Source: Stenotrophomonas africana (GTDB lineage Bacteria; Pseudomonadota; Gammaproteobacteria; Xanthomonadales; Xanthomonadaceae). Taken from it: a stretch of 64,000 nucleotides of DNA. Shown one piece after another: positions 1-8,589 of the stretch (within the stretch, counting starts at the first letter, position 1; each line of letters starts with the position of its first letter). The stretch covers positions 248,001-312,000 of the forward strand of contig NZ_JABEME010000004.1 in NCBI RefSeq assembly GCF_013004645.1, written 5' to 3'. The notes below the pieces were generated by a model, which saw only the letters and a list, made by a program, of their open reading frames with translations, did no database searches and was not told the DNA's origin. A program made the translations under genes and the position numbers.

Positions 1-1
1 A

Positions 2-355
2 GGTTCGGTTGCCGGCCGTACCCCGTTCGCCATCAACCTGACCAAGTGCAGCGCCGGCAACGTCGCGACCTACTTCGAGCCGGGTTCGACCGTTGACTTC
101 AACACCGGCCGCCTGCTGAACCAGGCTTCGGCCAACGCTGCCACCAACGTGCAGCTGCAGCTGCTGGGTTCGAACAACCAGGTCCTGCCGATCAAGGCTG
201 CTGGCGCTGGCCTGGCCCAGACCAACTCGCAGTGGGTCACCGTCGGCACCGACGGCTCGGCCGACCTGAACTACTACGCTGAGTACTACGCCACTGCCGC
301 CGCCACCCCGGGCGACGTCACCAGCAGCGTCAAGTACACGATCATCTACAACTGA
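2..355 (+). CDS. smf-1: Major fimbrial subunit, C-terminal part (SMF-1 type)
   Basis: This is the 3' end of a chaperone-usher pilin gene; the 5' part lies left of the window. The visible 117 codons show a pilin domain with one conserved Cys (context TKCSAG) and end in an alternating hydrophobic strand (VKYTIIYN). That is the C-terminal beta-strand recognised by the PapD-type chaperone, and its penultimate Tyr is typical of pilins. The chaperone, usher and adhesin genes follow directly, so this should be the major shaft subunit. The SMF-1 assignment rests on the genus and operon context and on recall of the family, not on an alignment. Partial at the 5' end. Confidence 0.8.
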   Translation, partial: GSVAGRTPFAINLTKCSAGNVATYFEPGSTVDFNTGRLLNQASANAATNVQLQLLGSNNQVLPIKAAGAGLAQTNSQWVTVGTDGSADLNYYAEYYATAAATPGDVTSSVKYTIIYN

Positions 356-370
356 TCGTAGCCGTACCCG

Positions 371-398
371 CACTGGCCGGCGTACGCGCCGGCCAGTG
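371..398 (+). promoter_or_regulatory. Strong intercistronic hairpin after major pilin
   Basis: A perfect 12-bp inverted repeat (CACTGGCCGGCG, loop TACG, CGCCGGCCAGTG) lies 15 nt after the pilin stop and 42 nt before the chaperone start. No U-tract follows. In fimbrial operons such a structure typically stabilises the pilin mRNA 3' end or attenuates read-through, giving more pilin than assembly proteins. That role is inferred here. Confidence 0.6.
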
Positions 399-440
399 CT
401 CCGCGGCCTCTGGCCACACCCCTAGAGCGTAGTACTTCCG

Positions 441-1169
441 ATGAAAGCATTCTTTCCCCGGGCGCTGCTGCTGGCAGCGTTCACGCTGCCCTTCTGCCAG
501 AACGCTCTGGCCGGCGTGGTGGTCAATGGCACGCGAGTGATCTATCCGGCGCAGGCGCGCGAAGTCACTGTGCAGGTCGACAACGTGGGCGATTCGCCGG
601 CGCTGGTGCAGGCCTGGATCGACAGCGGCGACGCCAACCAGACCGCCGATACCAGCGATGCCCCGTTCGTGCTTACACCGCCGATCGCGCGTGTCGAGCC
701 GGGCCGCAGCCAGGCGCTGCGACTGATCTTCTCCGGCGCGCAGCTGCCGACCGACCGTGAGTCGGTGTTCTGGCTCAACGTGCTGGATGTTCCGCCGTCC
801 CCGGACAACGCCGAAAGCGGCGAACAGAATTACCTGCAGGTCGCGTTCCGTTCGCGCCTGAAGCTTTTCTACCGGCCGCAGGGCCTGAAGGGCGTCGCCA
901 ACGACGCGCCGGCAGCGCTGCGCTGGACCCGCACGGGCGATCGCCTGCGGGTGGAAAACCCGAGCCCCTTCCACGTCACTCTGGCCGAAGTACATGCCGT
1001 GACCGGCAGCAGTGAAAAGGCCGTCGAGGACAAGGGCGCGATGGTCGCGCCGAAGCAGAGCCTGGAGTTCGCCGCACCGGCGGGCACCGACCAGGTCCGC
1101 TTCATCACCATCAACGACTACGGCGGCCGGGTGGAACACACCATCCGCCTCGGCAGCACCGGGGGCTGA
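441..1169 (+). CDS. Periplasmic fimbrial chaperone (PapD family)
   Basis: A 242-residue protein with a Sec signal peptide (cleavage near residue 24, after NALA). Two Ig-like domains of the PapD family follow. The subunit-anchoring residues are visible: Arg32 in the first strand (NGTRVIYP) and Lys141 in RLKLFYRP, at the usual position. The family signature is present as LPTDRESVFWLNV followed by a PPSP loop. It would bind pilins by donor-strand complementation in the periplasm and deliver them to the usher encoded next. The start ATG gives a normal signal peptide. Confidence 0.93.
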   Translation: MKAFFPRALLLAAFTLPFCQNALAGVVVNGTRVIYPAQAREVTVQVDNVGDSPALVQAWIDSGDANQTADTSDAPFVLTPPIARVEPGRSQALRLIFSGAQLPTDRESVFWLNVLDVPPSPDNAESGEQNYLQVAFRSRLKLFYRPQGLKGVANDAPAALRWTRTGDRLRVENPSPFHVTLAEVHAVTGSSEKAVEDKGAMVAPKQSLEFAAPAGTDQVRFITINDYGGRVEHTIRLGSTGG

Positions 1170-1240
1170 ACGCGCCGCGCCGGCCCCTGGCCCGCGCATC
1201 CCGCCACCGCCGCTGTGCGGCGAATTGAAGGAATGTCAGT

Positions 1241-3826
1241 GTGATCGGAAACAGATTGACATTGTCGATCCATCAGGCGCTGTGCCTGTTGGTTGCTGGC
1301 GTGGCCTGCCCAGGATGGGCGCTGGCTGCTCCGGCCAATCTCGGCGAACAGGCGCTGATGGCGCAGAGCGGTGCGGCCAATGCGCGTGCACCGGAATCGG
1401 CCCAGTTCAATTCCAGCTTCCTGTCGGGCCAGGCCAAGCAGGTCGACCTGGCGGCCTTCAGCAACGGCAACCCGATGGTGGCCGGCAACTACCGTGTCGA
1501 CGTCTACGTCAACGGTGCCTGGCAGGGCCGTCGCGATCTGCAGTTCAAGGCCGATGCACAGGGCCGTGTCGACGCCTGCCTGCCGCTGCCGATGCTGGAA
1601 GAAATGGGCGTGGACAGCGAGGCCGTGCTGCTGCAGCAGGATCCGTCCGTGCCCACCGACAAGACCAGCTGCGTGCCGGTGCAGCAGCGCATGGCCAATG
1701 CGTATGGCGTCTATGACAGCGGCAACCTGCGCTACGACCTGAGCATCCCGCAGGTGTTCCTGCGCCGTGAGGCACGCGGTTACGTGAACCCGGCGCTGTG
1801 GGACCGCGGCATCAATGCCGGCTTCGTCGGCTACAGCTTCAATGCCATCGACAGCGACAGCCGCGTCGAAGGTGGCCAGCGCAACCGCAGCGCATACCTC
1901 GGCCTCAATGCCGGCCTGAACCTGGGTGGCTGGCAGTTCCGCCACGATTCCAACCTGACCTGGTCCGAGGGCGACGGCCGCCATTGGCAGAGCATCGCCA
2001 CCTATGCGCAGCGCGGCATTCCGCAGGTGCGCGGCATGCTCACCATCGGTGAGGCCTACACCACCGGCGAACTGTTCGATTCGATCGGCTACCGGGGTGC
2101 CAGCCTGGCCAGCGACGACCGCATGCTGCCCGACTCGCTGCGCGGCTACGCGCCGGTCGTGCGCGGTATTGCCGAAACCAACGCGCGCGTTGAAGTGCGC
2201 CAGAACCAGCAGCTGATCTACTCCTCCACCGTGTCGCCGGGCAGCTTCGTCATCGACGACCTGTACCCGACCGGCTACGGCGGCGATCTGGAAGTGAGCG
2301 TGATCGAGGCCGATGGCCGCCGCCGCGAATTCAAGGTGCCGTTCGGTTCGGTGCCGCAGATGCTGCGCGAAGGCGTGTCGCGTTACTCGCTGACCGCCGG
2401 CCAGGTGCGCAACAAGCTGCTGGCCGATGAGCCATGGCTGGTGCAGGGCACCTACCAGCGCGGCATCGGCAACCAGCTGACTCTGTACGGCGGCAGTGCA
2501 CTGAGCGATGGCTACCTGTCGCTGCTGTACGGCGTCGGCCTGTCCACGCCGGTTGGCGCGTTCGCCGCCGACGTCACCCACGCCCGTACCACGTTCGACC
2601 ACTACGGCAACCACACCGGTGCCAGTGTGCGCTTGAGCTACAGCAACATGATCGGCGAGACCGGGACCAACCTGACCCTGGCCGCCTACCGCTATTCGAC
2701 CGAAGGCTTCTACAGCCTGCAGGACGCGCTGTATGGCCGGGATTCGGACAAGCGCGGCATCGACCCGACTACCCGCGGTCGCCAGCGCAGCCAGTTCCAG
2801 GTAACGCTGAACCAGCCGCTCGGCCGTCGCGGCGGCGCGCTGTACGTGACCGGCTCGGTGCGTGACTTCTACGACCGTTCCGGCACCTCCAAGCAGTACC
2901 AGGTGGGCTACAACAATGCCTGGCGCTCGGTGAACTACGGCTTCTCTGCACTGCGCACCGAAGAGGGCGTGCTGGGCCGCTCCGACACCCAGTACCTGCT
3001 GTCGATGAGCGTGCCGCTGGGCCGTGGTTCCCACCCTGTGTCGTTCAGCGCCGACCTCGGCGTGCGCGAGCGCGGTGGCTACGACAACAGCCGCGTCGGC
3101 ATCACCGGCTCGGCCGGCGTCGACAACAACTTCAGCTACGGCGTGGCCCTGTCCGATTCCCGCGAAGGTGGCACCACTGCGGTCGGCAATGCCGAGTACC
3201 GCAGCCGCTACTCCGCGTTGAACGCCACCTACAGCCACTCGCGTGATTTCCGCCAGGCCTCGGTGGGTGCCAACGGCAGCGTGGTCGTGCATCCGGGCGG
3301 CTTCACCTTCACCCCGCAGCGTGGCGACACCATGGTGCTGGTTGAAGCGCCGGACGCACGCGATGCGATCGTCAGCAACGCCCCGGGCCTGCGCGTCGAT
3401 GGCCGCGGTTACGCGGTGGTCCCGTACGTGTCGCCGTACCGCCTCAACACCGTCACCCTCGACCCGCAGGGCATGGCCCACGACGTCGAGCTGGAAAGCA
3501 CCAGTCAGTCGATCGCGCCGTTTGCCGGTGCGATCAGCTACCTGCGCTTCGATACCCGCAAGGGCAACGCGCTGCTGATCCAGGTGCGCAACCCCGACGG
3601 CCGCACCATGCCGTTCGGTGCGCAGGTCAAGGACGAGCAGGGCCAGCCGGTGGGCATGGTCAGCCAGGGTGGCCGCCTGTACGTGCGCAGTGAAAAGAAC
3701 CAGGGCAGCCTGCTGGTGGAGTGGGGCGCCGGCGCCGATCAGCGCTGCACCGTCGATTACCAGGTTCCGGCGGGCGCCGATGCGTCCAAGACCGGCTTCA
3801 TCCCGCTGGAGGCAGCATGCCGATGA
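1241..3826 (+). CDS. Outer membrane fimbrial usher (PapC/FimD family)
   Basis: An 861-residue usher. Domains in order: signal peptide (about 1-29), N-terminal chaperone-binding domain (FNSSFLSGQAKQVDLAAFSNGN), a 24-strand beta-barrel with plug, and C-terminal periplasmic domains ending in Cys-Arg. Length and order match the family. The start is GTG, with GAAGGA about 8 nt upstream; it gives a good signal peptide. Its last codons overlap the adhesin gene by 10 nt, so translation of the two is probably coupled. It forms the pore through which the pilus is assembled. Confidence 0.93.
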   Translation: MIGNRLTLSIHQALCLLVAGVACPGWALAAPANLGEQALMAQSGAANARAPESAQFNSSFLSGQAKQVDLAAFSNGNPMVAGNYRVDVYVNGAWQGRRDLQFKADAQGRVDACLPLPMLEEMGVDSEAVLLQQDPSVPTDKTSCVPVQQRMANAYGVYDSGNLRYDLSIPQVFLRREARGYVNPALWDRGINAGFVGYSFNAIDSDSRVEGGQRNRSAYLGLNAGLNLGGWQFRHDSNLTWSEGDGRHWQSIATYAQRGIPQVRGMLTIGEAYTTGELFDSIGYRGASLASDDRMLPDSLRGYAPVVRGIAETNARVEVRQNQQLIYSSTVSPGSFVIDDLYPTGYGGDLEVSVIEADGRRREFKVPFGSVPQMLREGVSRYSLTAGQVRNKLLADEPWLVQGTYQRGIGNQLTLYGGSALSDGYLSLLYGVGLSTPVGAFAADVTHARTTFDHYGNHTGASVRLSYSNMIGETGTNLTLAAYRYSTEGFYSLQDALYGRDSDKRGIDPTTRGRQRSQFQVTLNQPLGRRGGALYVTGSVRDFYDRSGTSKQYQVGYNNAWRSVNYGFSALRTEEGVLGRSDTQYLLSMSVPLGRGSHPVSFSADLGVRERGGYDNSRVGITGSAGVDNNFSYGVALSDSREGGTTAVGNAEYRSRYSALNATYSHSRDFRQASVGANGSVVVHPGGFTFTPQRGDTMVLVEAPDARDAIVSNAPGLRVDGRGYAVVPYVSPYRLNTVTLDPQGMAHDVELESTSQSIAPFAGAISYLRFDTRKGNALLIQVRNPDGRTMPFGAQVKDEQGQPVGMVSQGGRLYVRSEKNQGSLLVEWGAGADQRCTVDYQVPAGADASKTGFIPLEAACR

Positions 3827-4854
3827 TTTCTTCCCGTGGCCGCAAGGCGCTGAGTGCCCTTGCATTGCTGGGCGGCGTGCTGCTGGCTCAGCAGGCCAGC
3901 GCCGCGTGCCGTATCCAGATCAATGGTTTCGTTGCGCAGGACGTGCAGATGGACATGGGTCAGATCGTGATCCTGCCCAGCACACCGGTAGGCGGCGTGA
4001 TCAAGGAAATCAGCGTGCCGATCAACCAGCAGAACAGCGTTGCCCGCTGTGACTACTGGTACGGCGGCTACTCCACCGGTGAGTATGTCAACGCACCGCA
4101 GAAGCGACCGGTGGCCGGGTTTGCCAACGTTTACGAGACTGGCGTCGCGGGTGTGGGCATCCGCCTGTTCCGCGACTCCGGCGCGATCCAGACCTACTAC
4201 CCGCACTCCATCAATTTCGCTGCCAACGCCACCATCTCGCTGATCGGTGGCCAGTTCCGCATCCAGCTGATCAAGACCGCCGCGCAGACCGGCTCGGGCG
4301 TGATCGCACCGAACGGTCGATTCACCACCTATTACTTCGATGGTGACGGTCCCAGCCGTCCGGTGCTGACCTCGACGTTCAGGGGCTCGGGCACCACCGT
4401 GGTCAGCCCGACCTGTGAAGTGCAGGCCGGCAGCCGCAACATCGCCGTCGATTTCGGCAGCGTGCCCAACACCACCTTCACCGGTGTCGGTTCCAAGGCC
4501 GTCGACCGCGACTTCGAGATCCGCCTGAACTGCCAGGGCAGCAATGTTGCCGCCTACCAGAGCAAGATCGGCATCCGCCTCGACGCCGACCAGGACAGCT
4601 CGAACATGCCGGGCGTGCTGAAGCTCAGCGCGGCCACCAACAGCGCCACCCGCATCGGCATCCAGATGGTCCAGCGGGATGGCAGCACCGAGCGAGAAGT
4701 GCGCTTCGGCCAGACCGTCAATGTCGGTACCACCACCCCCGGCACCAGCACGATGACCTTGCCGCTGCGCGCCCGTTACGTGCAGACCCAGGCCGGCACG
4801 GTGGGTGCCGGCACTGCCAACGGGCAGGCGACGTTCACGATCCAGTACGAGTAG
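3817..4854 (+). CDS. Fimbrial tip adhesin / minor pilin
   Basis: A 345-residue exported protein. The signal peptide ends at QQASA, so the mature protein begins ACRIQ. About 170 residues of a possible receptor-binding domain follow, with a Cys pair (residues near 32 and 71). A C-terminal pilin domain begins at SPTCEVQAG and ends in FTIQYE, the donor-strand motif. This two-domain plan is that of FimH-like tip adhesins. The start at 3817 lies 4 nt after GGAGG; the in-frame ATG at 3823 (10 nt after it) is equally possible. The gene overlaps the usher gene. Its ligand cannot be predicted. Confidence 0.82.
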   Translation: MPMISSRGRKALSALALLGGVLLAQQASAACRIQINGFVAQDVQMDMGQIVILPSTPVGGVIKEISVPINQQNSVARCDYWYGGYSTGEYVNAPQKRPVAGFANVYETGVAGVGIRLFRDSGAIQTYYPHSINFAANATISLIGGQFRIQLIKTAAQTGSGVIAPNGRFTTYYFDGDGPSRPVLTSTFRGSGTTVVSPTCEVQAGSRNIAVDFGSVPNTTFTGVGSKAVDRDFEIRLNCQGSNVAAYQSKIGIRLDADQDSSNMPGVLKLSAATNSATRIGIQMVQRDGSTEREVRFGQTVNVGTTTPGTSTMTLPLRARYVQTQAGTVGAGTANGQATFTIQYE

Positions 4855-4890
4855 TACGCGCTTTCCATTGCTGAGTTTCGAGCCTCACGT

Positions 4891-4907
4891 CGCCCGTTCC
4901 GCGGGCG
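4891..4907 (+). terminator. Weak hairpin after fimbrial operon
   Basis: CGCCCG-TTCCG-CGGGCG forms a 6-bp GC stem 36 nt after the adhesin stop. No T-run follows, so intrinsic termination is doubtful. It is the only terminator-like structure between the fimbrial and cellulose operons. Confidence 0.3.
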
Positions 4908-4974
4908 GCGTTGACTGCGTCTTGATCCCGCAAACGTGAAGATCAGGGCTATCATGGCCGTACAGAAACATGAA

Positions 4975-4990
4975 TGTGATGTACGTCATG
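4975..4990. promoter_or_regulatory. CRP/Clp-like site upstream of bcs operon
   Basis: TGTGA-TGTACG-TCATG matches the CRP-family half-site layout TGTGA-N6-TCACA: the left half is perfect and the right half partial. It sits 63 nt before bcsE. Xanthomonadaceae Clp recognises CRP-like sites and is itself controlled by c-di-GMP, which would fit a cellulose operon. A second dyad, GTGA-N8-TCAC, lies at 4994-5009. The site is inferred from pattern only. Confidence 0.35.
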
Positions 4991-5052
4991 AAAGTGACCT
5001 CCTTTTCACCGCAGCGCCTCCACTGCTGGGCTTTCCGCCCGGTTGAGGGGCA

Positions 5053-6606
5053 ATGAAAGGATCCGGCGTGCCTGCGACCCACCTTGCCATTGCCGGATTG
5101 CCCGCCGAGTTCGTCGAGATGCGCAGCGGAGGCCTGTACTGGGTGGTGGCTGCCGGCAGCGCGTCGACGGACCTGCTCGGCGCCGGAGTGCTGGCCACGG
5201 CCGAGGCAATGGACGAGGCCGTGCTGGTCACGCTGGGGCGGGGAGCCGAATCGATGCTGGCGCTGCTGCCTGCCGACCAAGGGCCCGCCCGCCTGCGGCT
5301 GTTCCAGCGCTCGCACCACGGCATGCAGCAGGCGTTGCACGGGCTGACCGGCGATCTGCCGCGCACCGCCTCGGCGCGCACCCGGCTCAGCCTGGTGCAG
5401 TTCCCGGTGGCGGCGCTGGACGGCTGGGATGATGCCCGGCTGGCGCGCTGGTGCCAGCACCTGCAGGAATGGGCCGGACAGGCGCAGCAGGTGCTGCTGT
5501 TGCTGTGCCACGGCGAAGTGGCGACCCTGGCCCCGCGCCTGTTGTCACTGAGCCGGAGCTGCGCCGGTGTGGCCCAGCTGCATCCGCATCGTGGCGCTCT
5601 GCAGCTGCTGCTGCATTACTGGTCCAACAGCCATGGCGTGGTGGCCCAGCGATCGTTCGGCGTCGAGCAGGAAAACCGCGGGCTGCGCCATTTGGCCGAG
5701 GCCGATGCCGCCGAGACTGGGATCGATGCGACCAGTGGCAGTGACCGCGATGTCTTCCTGGCCCAGGCCGAAGTGCTGGAAGGTGCGCCGCCGTTGTCGG
5801 CGGCCTGGCGCCTGTATGACGGCTGGGCCGGATTGCTGCCGGCCGCGCTGCAGGCGCGGGAGGCCACTGTGGTGCTGGCCATCGACGAGAATGCCAAGGT
5901 GGATGCACTGGCCCGCCTGCTGCACCGCCTGCGCCGCGAACGTGGCAATGCGCTGAAGCTGGTGGTGCGCGAGCTGCAGCCCTGCCTGCGCTACGCCGAT
6001 GAGCGGCTGCTGATGCAGTGCGGTTGCAGCCTGGTGGTGCCGTCAGCTACGCCTTTGCCGCGACTGCTGACCCTGCTGGAAACAGTGCAGCGGCAGCGTT
6101 GGCAGGGCCAGCTGGCGGAAGAACCAGAGCCGCTGATCCGTTCGCATCGACCGCCATCGGTGAGTGGCCTGGTCAACGCCGCACGCTTCCGCCAGATCGC
6201 AGGTGATCGCATCGACCAGGACGGTAGCGCGGTGGAAAGCGCCGTGCTGGCGCTGCAGCCGGTGGCCGGCCTGCGTGCCGAGCAGACCCTGCAGCAGCTG
6301 CGCATCCGCCGCCAGGGCGATCTGGCCTGTGTCTACCGCGGGCAGGTACGCCTGTTCCTGTTTGGTTGCCGGCGTGATGCGGTCGAGCAGGCCCTGGGCA
6401 ATCTGTTCCGCCTGCCCTGGCGCGAGCTTTTCGATGGCTACCAGCGCCTGGCCGAGTACGACATTGCAGCGATGAACGCCCGCAGCAGCGATCCGGAGGC
6501 CGAAGTACTGCCTGAAGCCCCCGCGGTCCTGCCGGCAGTGGCCCCGGCGCCGGAGGCACCTGTTTTCACCGCCCCGAAGCCGCTGCGACTGGGAGATCAC
6601 GCATGA
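5053..6606 (+). CDS. bcsE: Cellulose biosynthesis protein BcsE (c-di-GMP sensor)
   Basis: A 517-residue cytosolic protein. The C-terminal third holds a GIL domain; its c-di-GMP-binding RxGD motif is visible as R420-Q-G-D423, followed by a second conserved block (FRLPWRELF). In enterobacteria BcsE binds c-di-GMP, BcsR/BcsQ and BcsF and boosts cellulose production. The start is supported by GAGGGG 3 nt upstream. A Pro/Ala-rich tail follows the GIL domain. It is the first gene of a run of nine bcs genes on one strand. It ends in an ATGA overlap with bcsF. Confidence 0.9.
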   Translation: MKGSGVPATHLAIAGLPAEFVEMRSGGLYWVVAAGSASTDLLGAGVLATAEAMDEAVLVTLGRGAESMLALLPADQGPARLRLFQRSHHGMQQALHGLTGDLPRTASARTRLSLVQFPVAALDGWDDARLARWCQHLQEWAGQAQQVLLLLCHGEVATLAPRLLSLSRSCAGVAQLHPHRGALQLLLHYWSNSHGVVAQRSFGVEQENRGLRHLAEADAAETGIDATSGSDRDVFLAQAEVLEGAPPLSAAWRLYDGWAGLLPAALQAREATVVLAIDENAKVDALARLLHRLRRERGNALKLVVRELQPCLRYADERLLMQCGCSLVVPSATPLPRLLTLLETVQRQRWQGQLAEEPEPLIRSHRPPSVSGLVNAARFRQIAGDRIDQDGSAVESAVLALQPVAGLRAEQTLQQLRIRRQGDLACVYRGQVRLFLFGCRRDAVEQALGNLFRLPWRELFDGYQRLAEYDIAAMNARSSDPEAEVLPEAPAVLPAVAPAPEAPVFTAPKPLRLGDHA

Positions 6607-6782
6607 CCACCGACCAGCAACTCTGGACCCTGATCGTCGCTTGCGCGCTGGTGATGATTCCCTTCGGTGCCATGCTTGGCACGCTGTGGCGTGGGCTGCG
6701 CCGCCGTGTCGCGCGCTGGCTTCCACCCCGCCACCTGCGCCGCGCCGGCGTGCGCCAGCGTGCGCCGCGGAGGGCTGCATGA
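6603..6782 (+). CDS. bcsF: Cellulose biosynthesis small membrane protein BcsF
   Basis: A 59-codon gene. It encodes a short N-terminus, one membrane helix (about residues 7-28, LWTLIVACALVMIPFGAML) and an Arg-rich cytoplasmic tail. This matches E. coli BcsF (about 63 residues), the membrane anchor that recruits BcsE to the synthase. Position between bcsE and bcsG and ATGA overlaps at both ends support the call; sequence conservation alone would be too weak. Confidence 0.85.
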   Translation: MTTDQQLWTLIVACALVMIPFGAMLGTLWRGLRRRVARWLPPRHLRRAGVRQRAPRRAA

Positions 6783-8410
6783 GTCCGCAGATGGTACCGG
6801 CATCCCCCTTCGCCTGGGCCGACCTGCGAGGCTGGAACCTGTATTTCCTGTCCAAGGTGGTACTGGCCTGGATGGGCGCGCTGGATCTGAAGATCCTGCC
6901 CAACCTGCTGTTCCTTGGCGCGCTGCTGATCCCACTGCGCTGGCGCTGGGTACGCATCGCGCGCACCGTCGTCGCGGTACCAGTGGGCGTGGCTCTGTAC
7001 TATCAGGACACCTGGTGGCCGCCGTTCCGGCGCCTGTTGGTGCAACCTGGCGTGCTGGACTTCTCGGCGGACTACTGGCTCGAGCTGGCCCAGCGCTTCA
7101 TCAACTGGCAGATGGTGGCGGTGCTGGCGATGCTGGTGCTGGCCTACGTACTGCTCAAGCCGTGGCTGCGCATCACCACGCTGAGCGTGCTGGGCATGCT
7201 TGGCCTGGCTGTGATGGCGATACCGATGCCGGCGGGCTGGAACTGGGGGCAGGGTACCGCCACCGCGGCCACCGCCAGCGCCGGAGGCACCTCAGGTGGC
7301 GGCCTGCCGCCGGCCAACAACGAGACGCTCAATGCATGGCTGGCCAGCTTCTACCAGCAGCAGGCCAGCCTCAAGACCAGCTTCCCCGCACCGGGCAGTG
7401 GCGCGCCGTTCGACGTCATCATCCTCAACATCTGCTCGCTGGCATGGAGCGATCTGGATGAAGTGGGGCTGCGCCAGAACAACCTGCTCGACCACATGGA
7501 CGTGGTGTTCGACGACTTCAACTCGGCAACCGCCTACAGCGGCCCGGCGGCGATCCGCCTGCTGCGCGCCAGCTGTGGCCAGACCTCGCATACCGGCCTG
7601 TTCGATCCGGTGCCGGCCGAGTGCCAGCTGTTCTCGAACCTGCAGCGTCTGGGTTTCCAGAGCGAGCTGGCGATGAACCACGACGGTCACTTCGACGACT
7701 TCATCGGTGAACTGCACCAGTATGGCGGGCTGCAGGCGCAGCCGATGGATATCAGCGCATTTCCGACTGCGCTGGTGGCCTTCGACAAGTCGCCGTTGCG
7801 CCGCGATGGCGATGTGCTGATGGCGTGGTGGAAACAGCGGCTGGCCGAGTCCAGCCAGCAGGTGGCGCTGTTCTACAACACGATCTCGCTGCACGATGGC
7901 AACCGCATCGTCGGCGCCGATGGCCGTTCGAATGCCGCCGACTACAAGGCACGTGCGGAAATGGTGCTGGGCGACATGGCCGGTTTCGTCGAAGCCGTGG
8001 AAAGGAGCGGGCGCCGCGCGATGATCGTGGTGGTGCCTGAGCACGGCGCGGCCCTGCATGGCGACCGCATGCAGATTCCGGGCATGCGTGAGATTCCCAG
8101 TCCATCGATCACCCACGTGCCGGTGGGCGTGAAGCTGATCGGCATGGGCGCGCCGGCGGCCGGCGGCCCACGTCATGTGCCCGAACCGAGCAGCTACCTG
8201 GCGGTGTCCGAGCTGGTGTCGCGCGTGTACGCGCTCAATGCCCAGTCGCCGCAGAGCGAGCGCAACTGGAACAGCCTGCTGAAGGGTCTGCCGCAGACAC
8301 CGTCGGTATCGGAGAACGAAGGCGCAAAGGTCATCGAGTACGCTGGCAAGCCCTGGCTGCAGCTGCAGGGCAGCCAGACCTGGAGCCCCTACCCGGAGGA
8401 GGCGCGCTGA
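6779..8410 (+). CDS. bcsG: Cellulose phosphoethanolamine transferase BcsG
   Basis: A 543-residue inner membrane enzyme. The N-terminal part holds about five transmembrane helices (roughly residues 25-150), followed by a Gly/Ala/Thr-rich linker. The C-terminal periplasmic domain is of the alkaline-phosphatase-like zinc phosphotransferase type. Family landmarks are Cys219 in NICSLAW, the probable nucleophile Ser254 in YSGPAAIRLL, and the metal-binding PEHGAALHGD segment (E421, H422). The family moves phosphoethanolamine from phosphatidylethanolamine onto cellulose. The start is the ATG overlapping the bcsF stop. Length is close to E. coli BcsG. Confidence 0.92.
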   Translation: MSPQMVPASPFAWADLRGWNLYFLSKVVLAWMGALDLKILPNLLFLGALLIPLRWRWVRIARTVVAVPVGVALYYQDTWWPPFRRLLVQPGVLDFSADYWLELAQRFINWQMVAVLAMLVLAYVLLKPWLRITTLSVLGMLGLAVMAIPMPAGWNWGQGTATAATASAGGTSGGGLPPANNETLNAWLASFYQQQASLKTSFPAPGSGAPFDVIILNICSLAWSDLDEVGLRQNNLLDHMDVVFDDFNSATAYSGPAAIRLLRASCGQTSHTGLFDPVPAECQLFSNLQRLGFQSELAMNHDGHFDDFIGELHQYGGLQAQPMDISAFPTALVAFDKSPLRRDGDVLMAWWKQRLAESSQQVALFYNTISLHDGNRIVGADGRSNAADYKARAEMVLGDMAGFVEAVERSGRRAMIVVVPEHGAALHGDRMQIPGMREIPSPSITHVPVGVKLIGMGAPAAGGPRHVPEPSSYLAVSELVSRVYALNAQSPQSERNWNSLLKGLPQTPSVSENEGAKVIEYAGKPWLQLQGSQTWSPYPEEAR

Positions 8411-8589
8411 TGCCTGCCGACATTCTTGCCGTGCCGGTCACGCTGTCCGTGGAAGAGGACGACATCGACCTGCTGCGCCGCAGCCTGGACATGCCGGGGC
8501 TGCCCTACGTGGACTTCTCGGCCCAGCATGAGCGTGCCCAGGCGCTGGCGCGTTGGCCATTGCTGGCTGAACTGGAGCCGTGCAGATGA
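8410..8589 (+). CDS. bcsR: Cellulose biosynthesis regulator BcsR
   Basis: A 59-codon gene overlapping bcsG by 1 nt and bcsQ by 4 nt. The C-terminal RWPLLAEL is nearly identical to the RWPLLAEF end of E. coli BcsR (YhjR). The preceding helix (DIDLLRRSLDMPGLPYVDFS) also aligns by eye. In E. coli BcsR pairs with BcsQ and helps stabilise the synthase complex; its place directly before bcsQ is conserved. Confidence 0.88.
   Translation: MPADILAVPVTLSVEEDDIDLLRRSLDMPGLPYVDFSAQHERAQALARWPLLAELEPCR

Noticed and set aside
1118..3865. 915-codon open frame antisense to the usher gene
   Set aside because: A high-GC shadow: it follows the third-codon-position bias of the usher, has no domain character and covers its neighbours' ends. 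The usher frame has clear family features.
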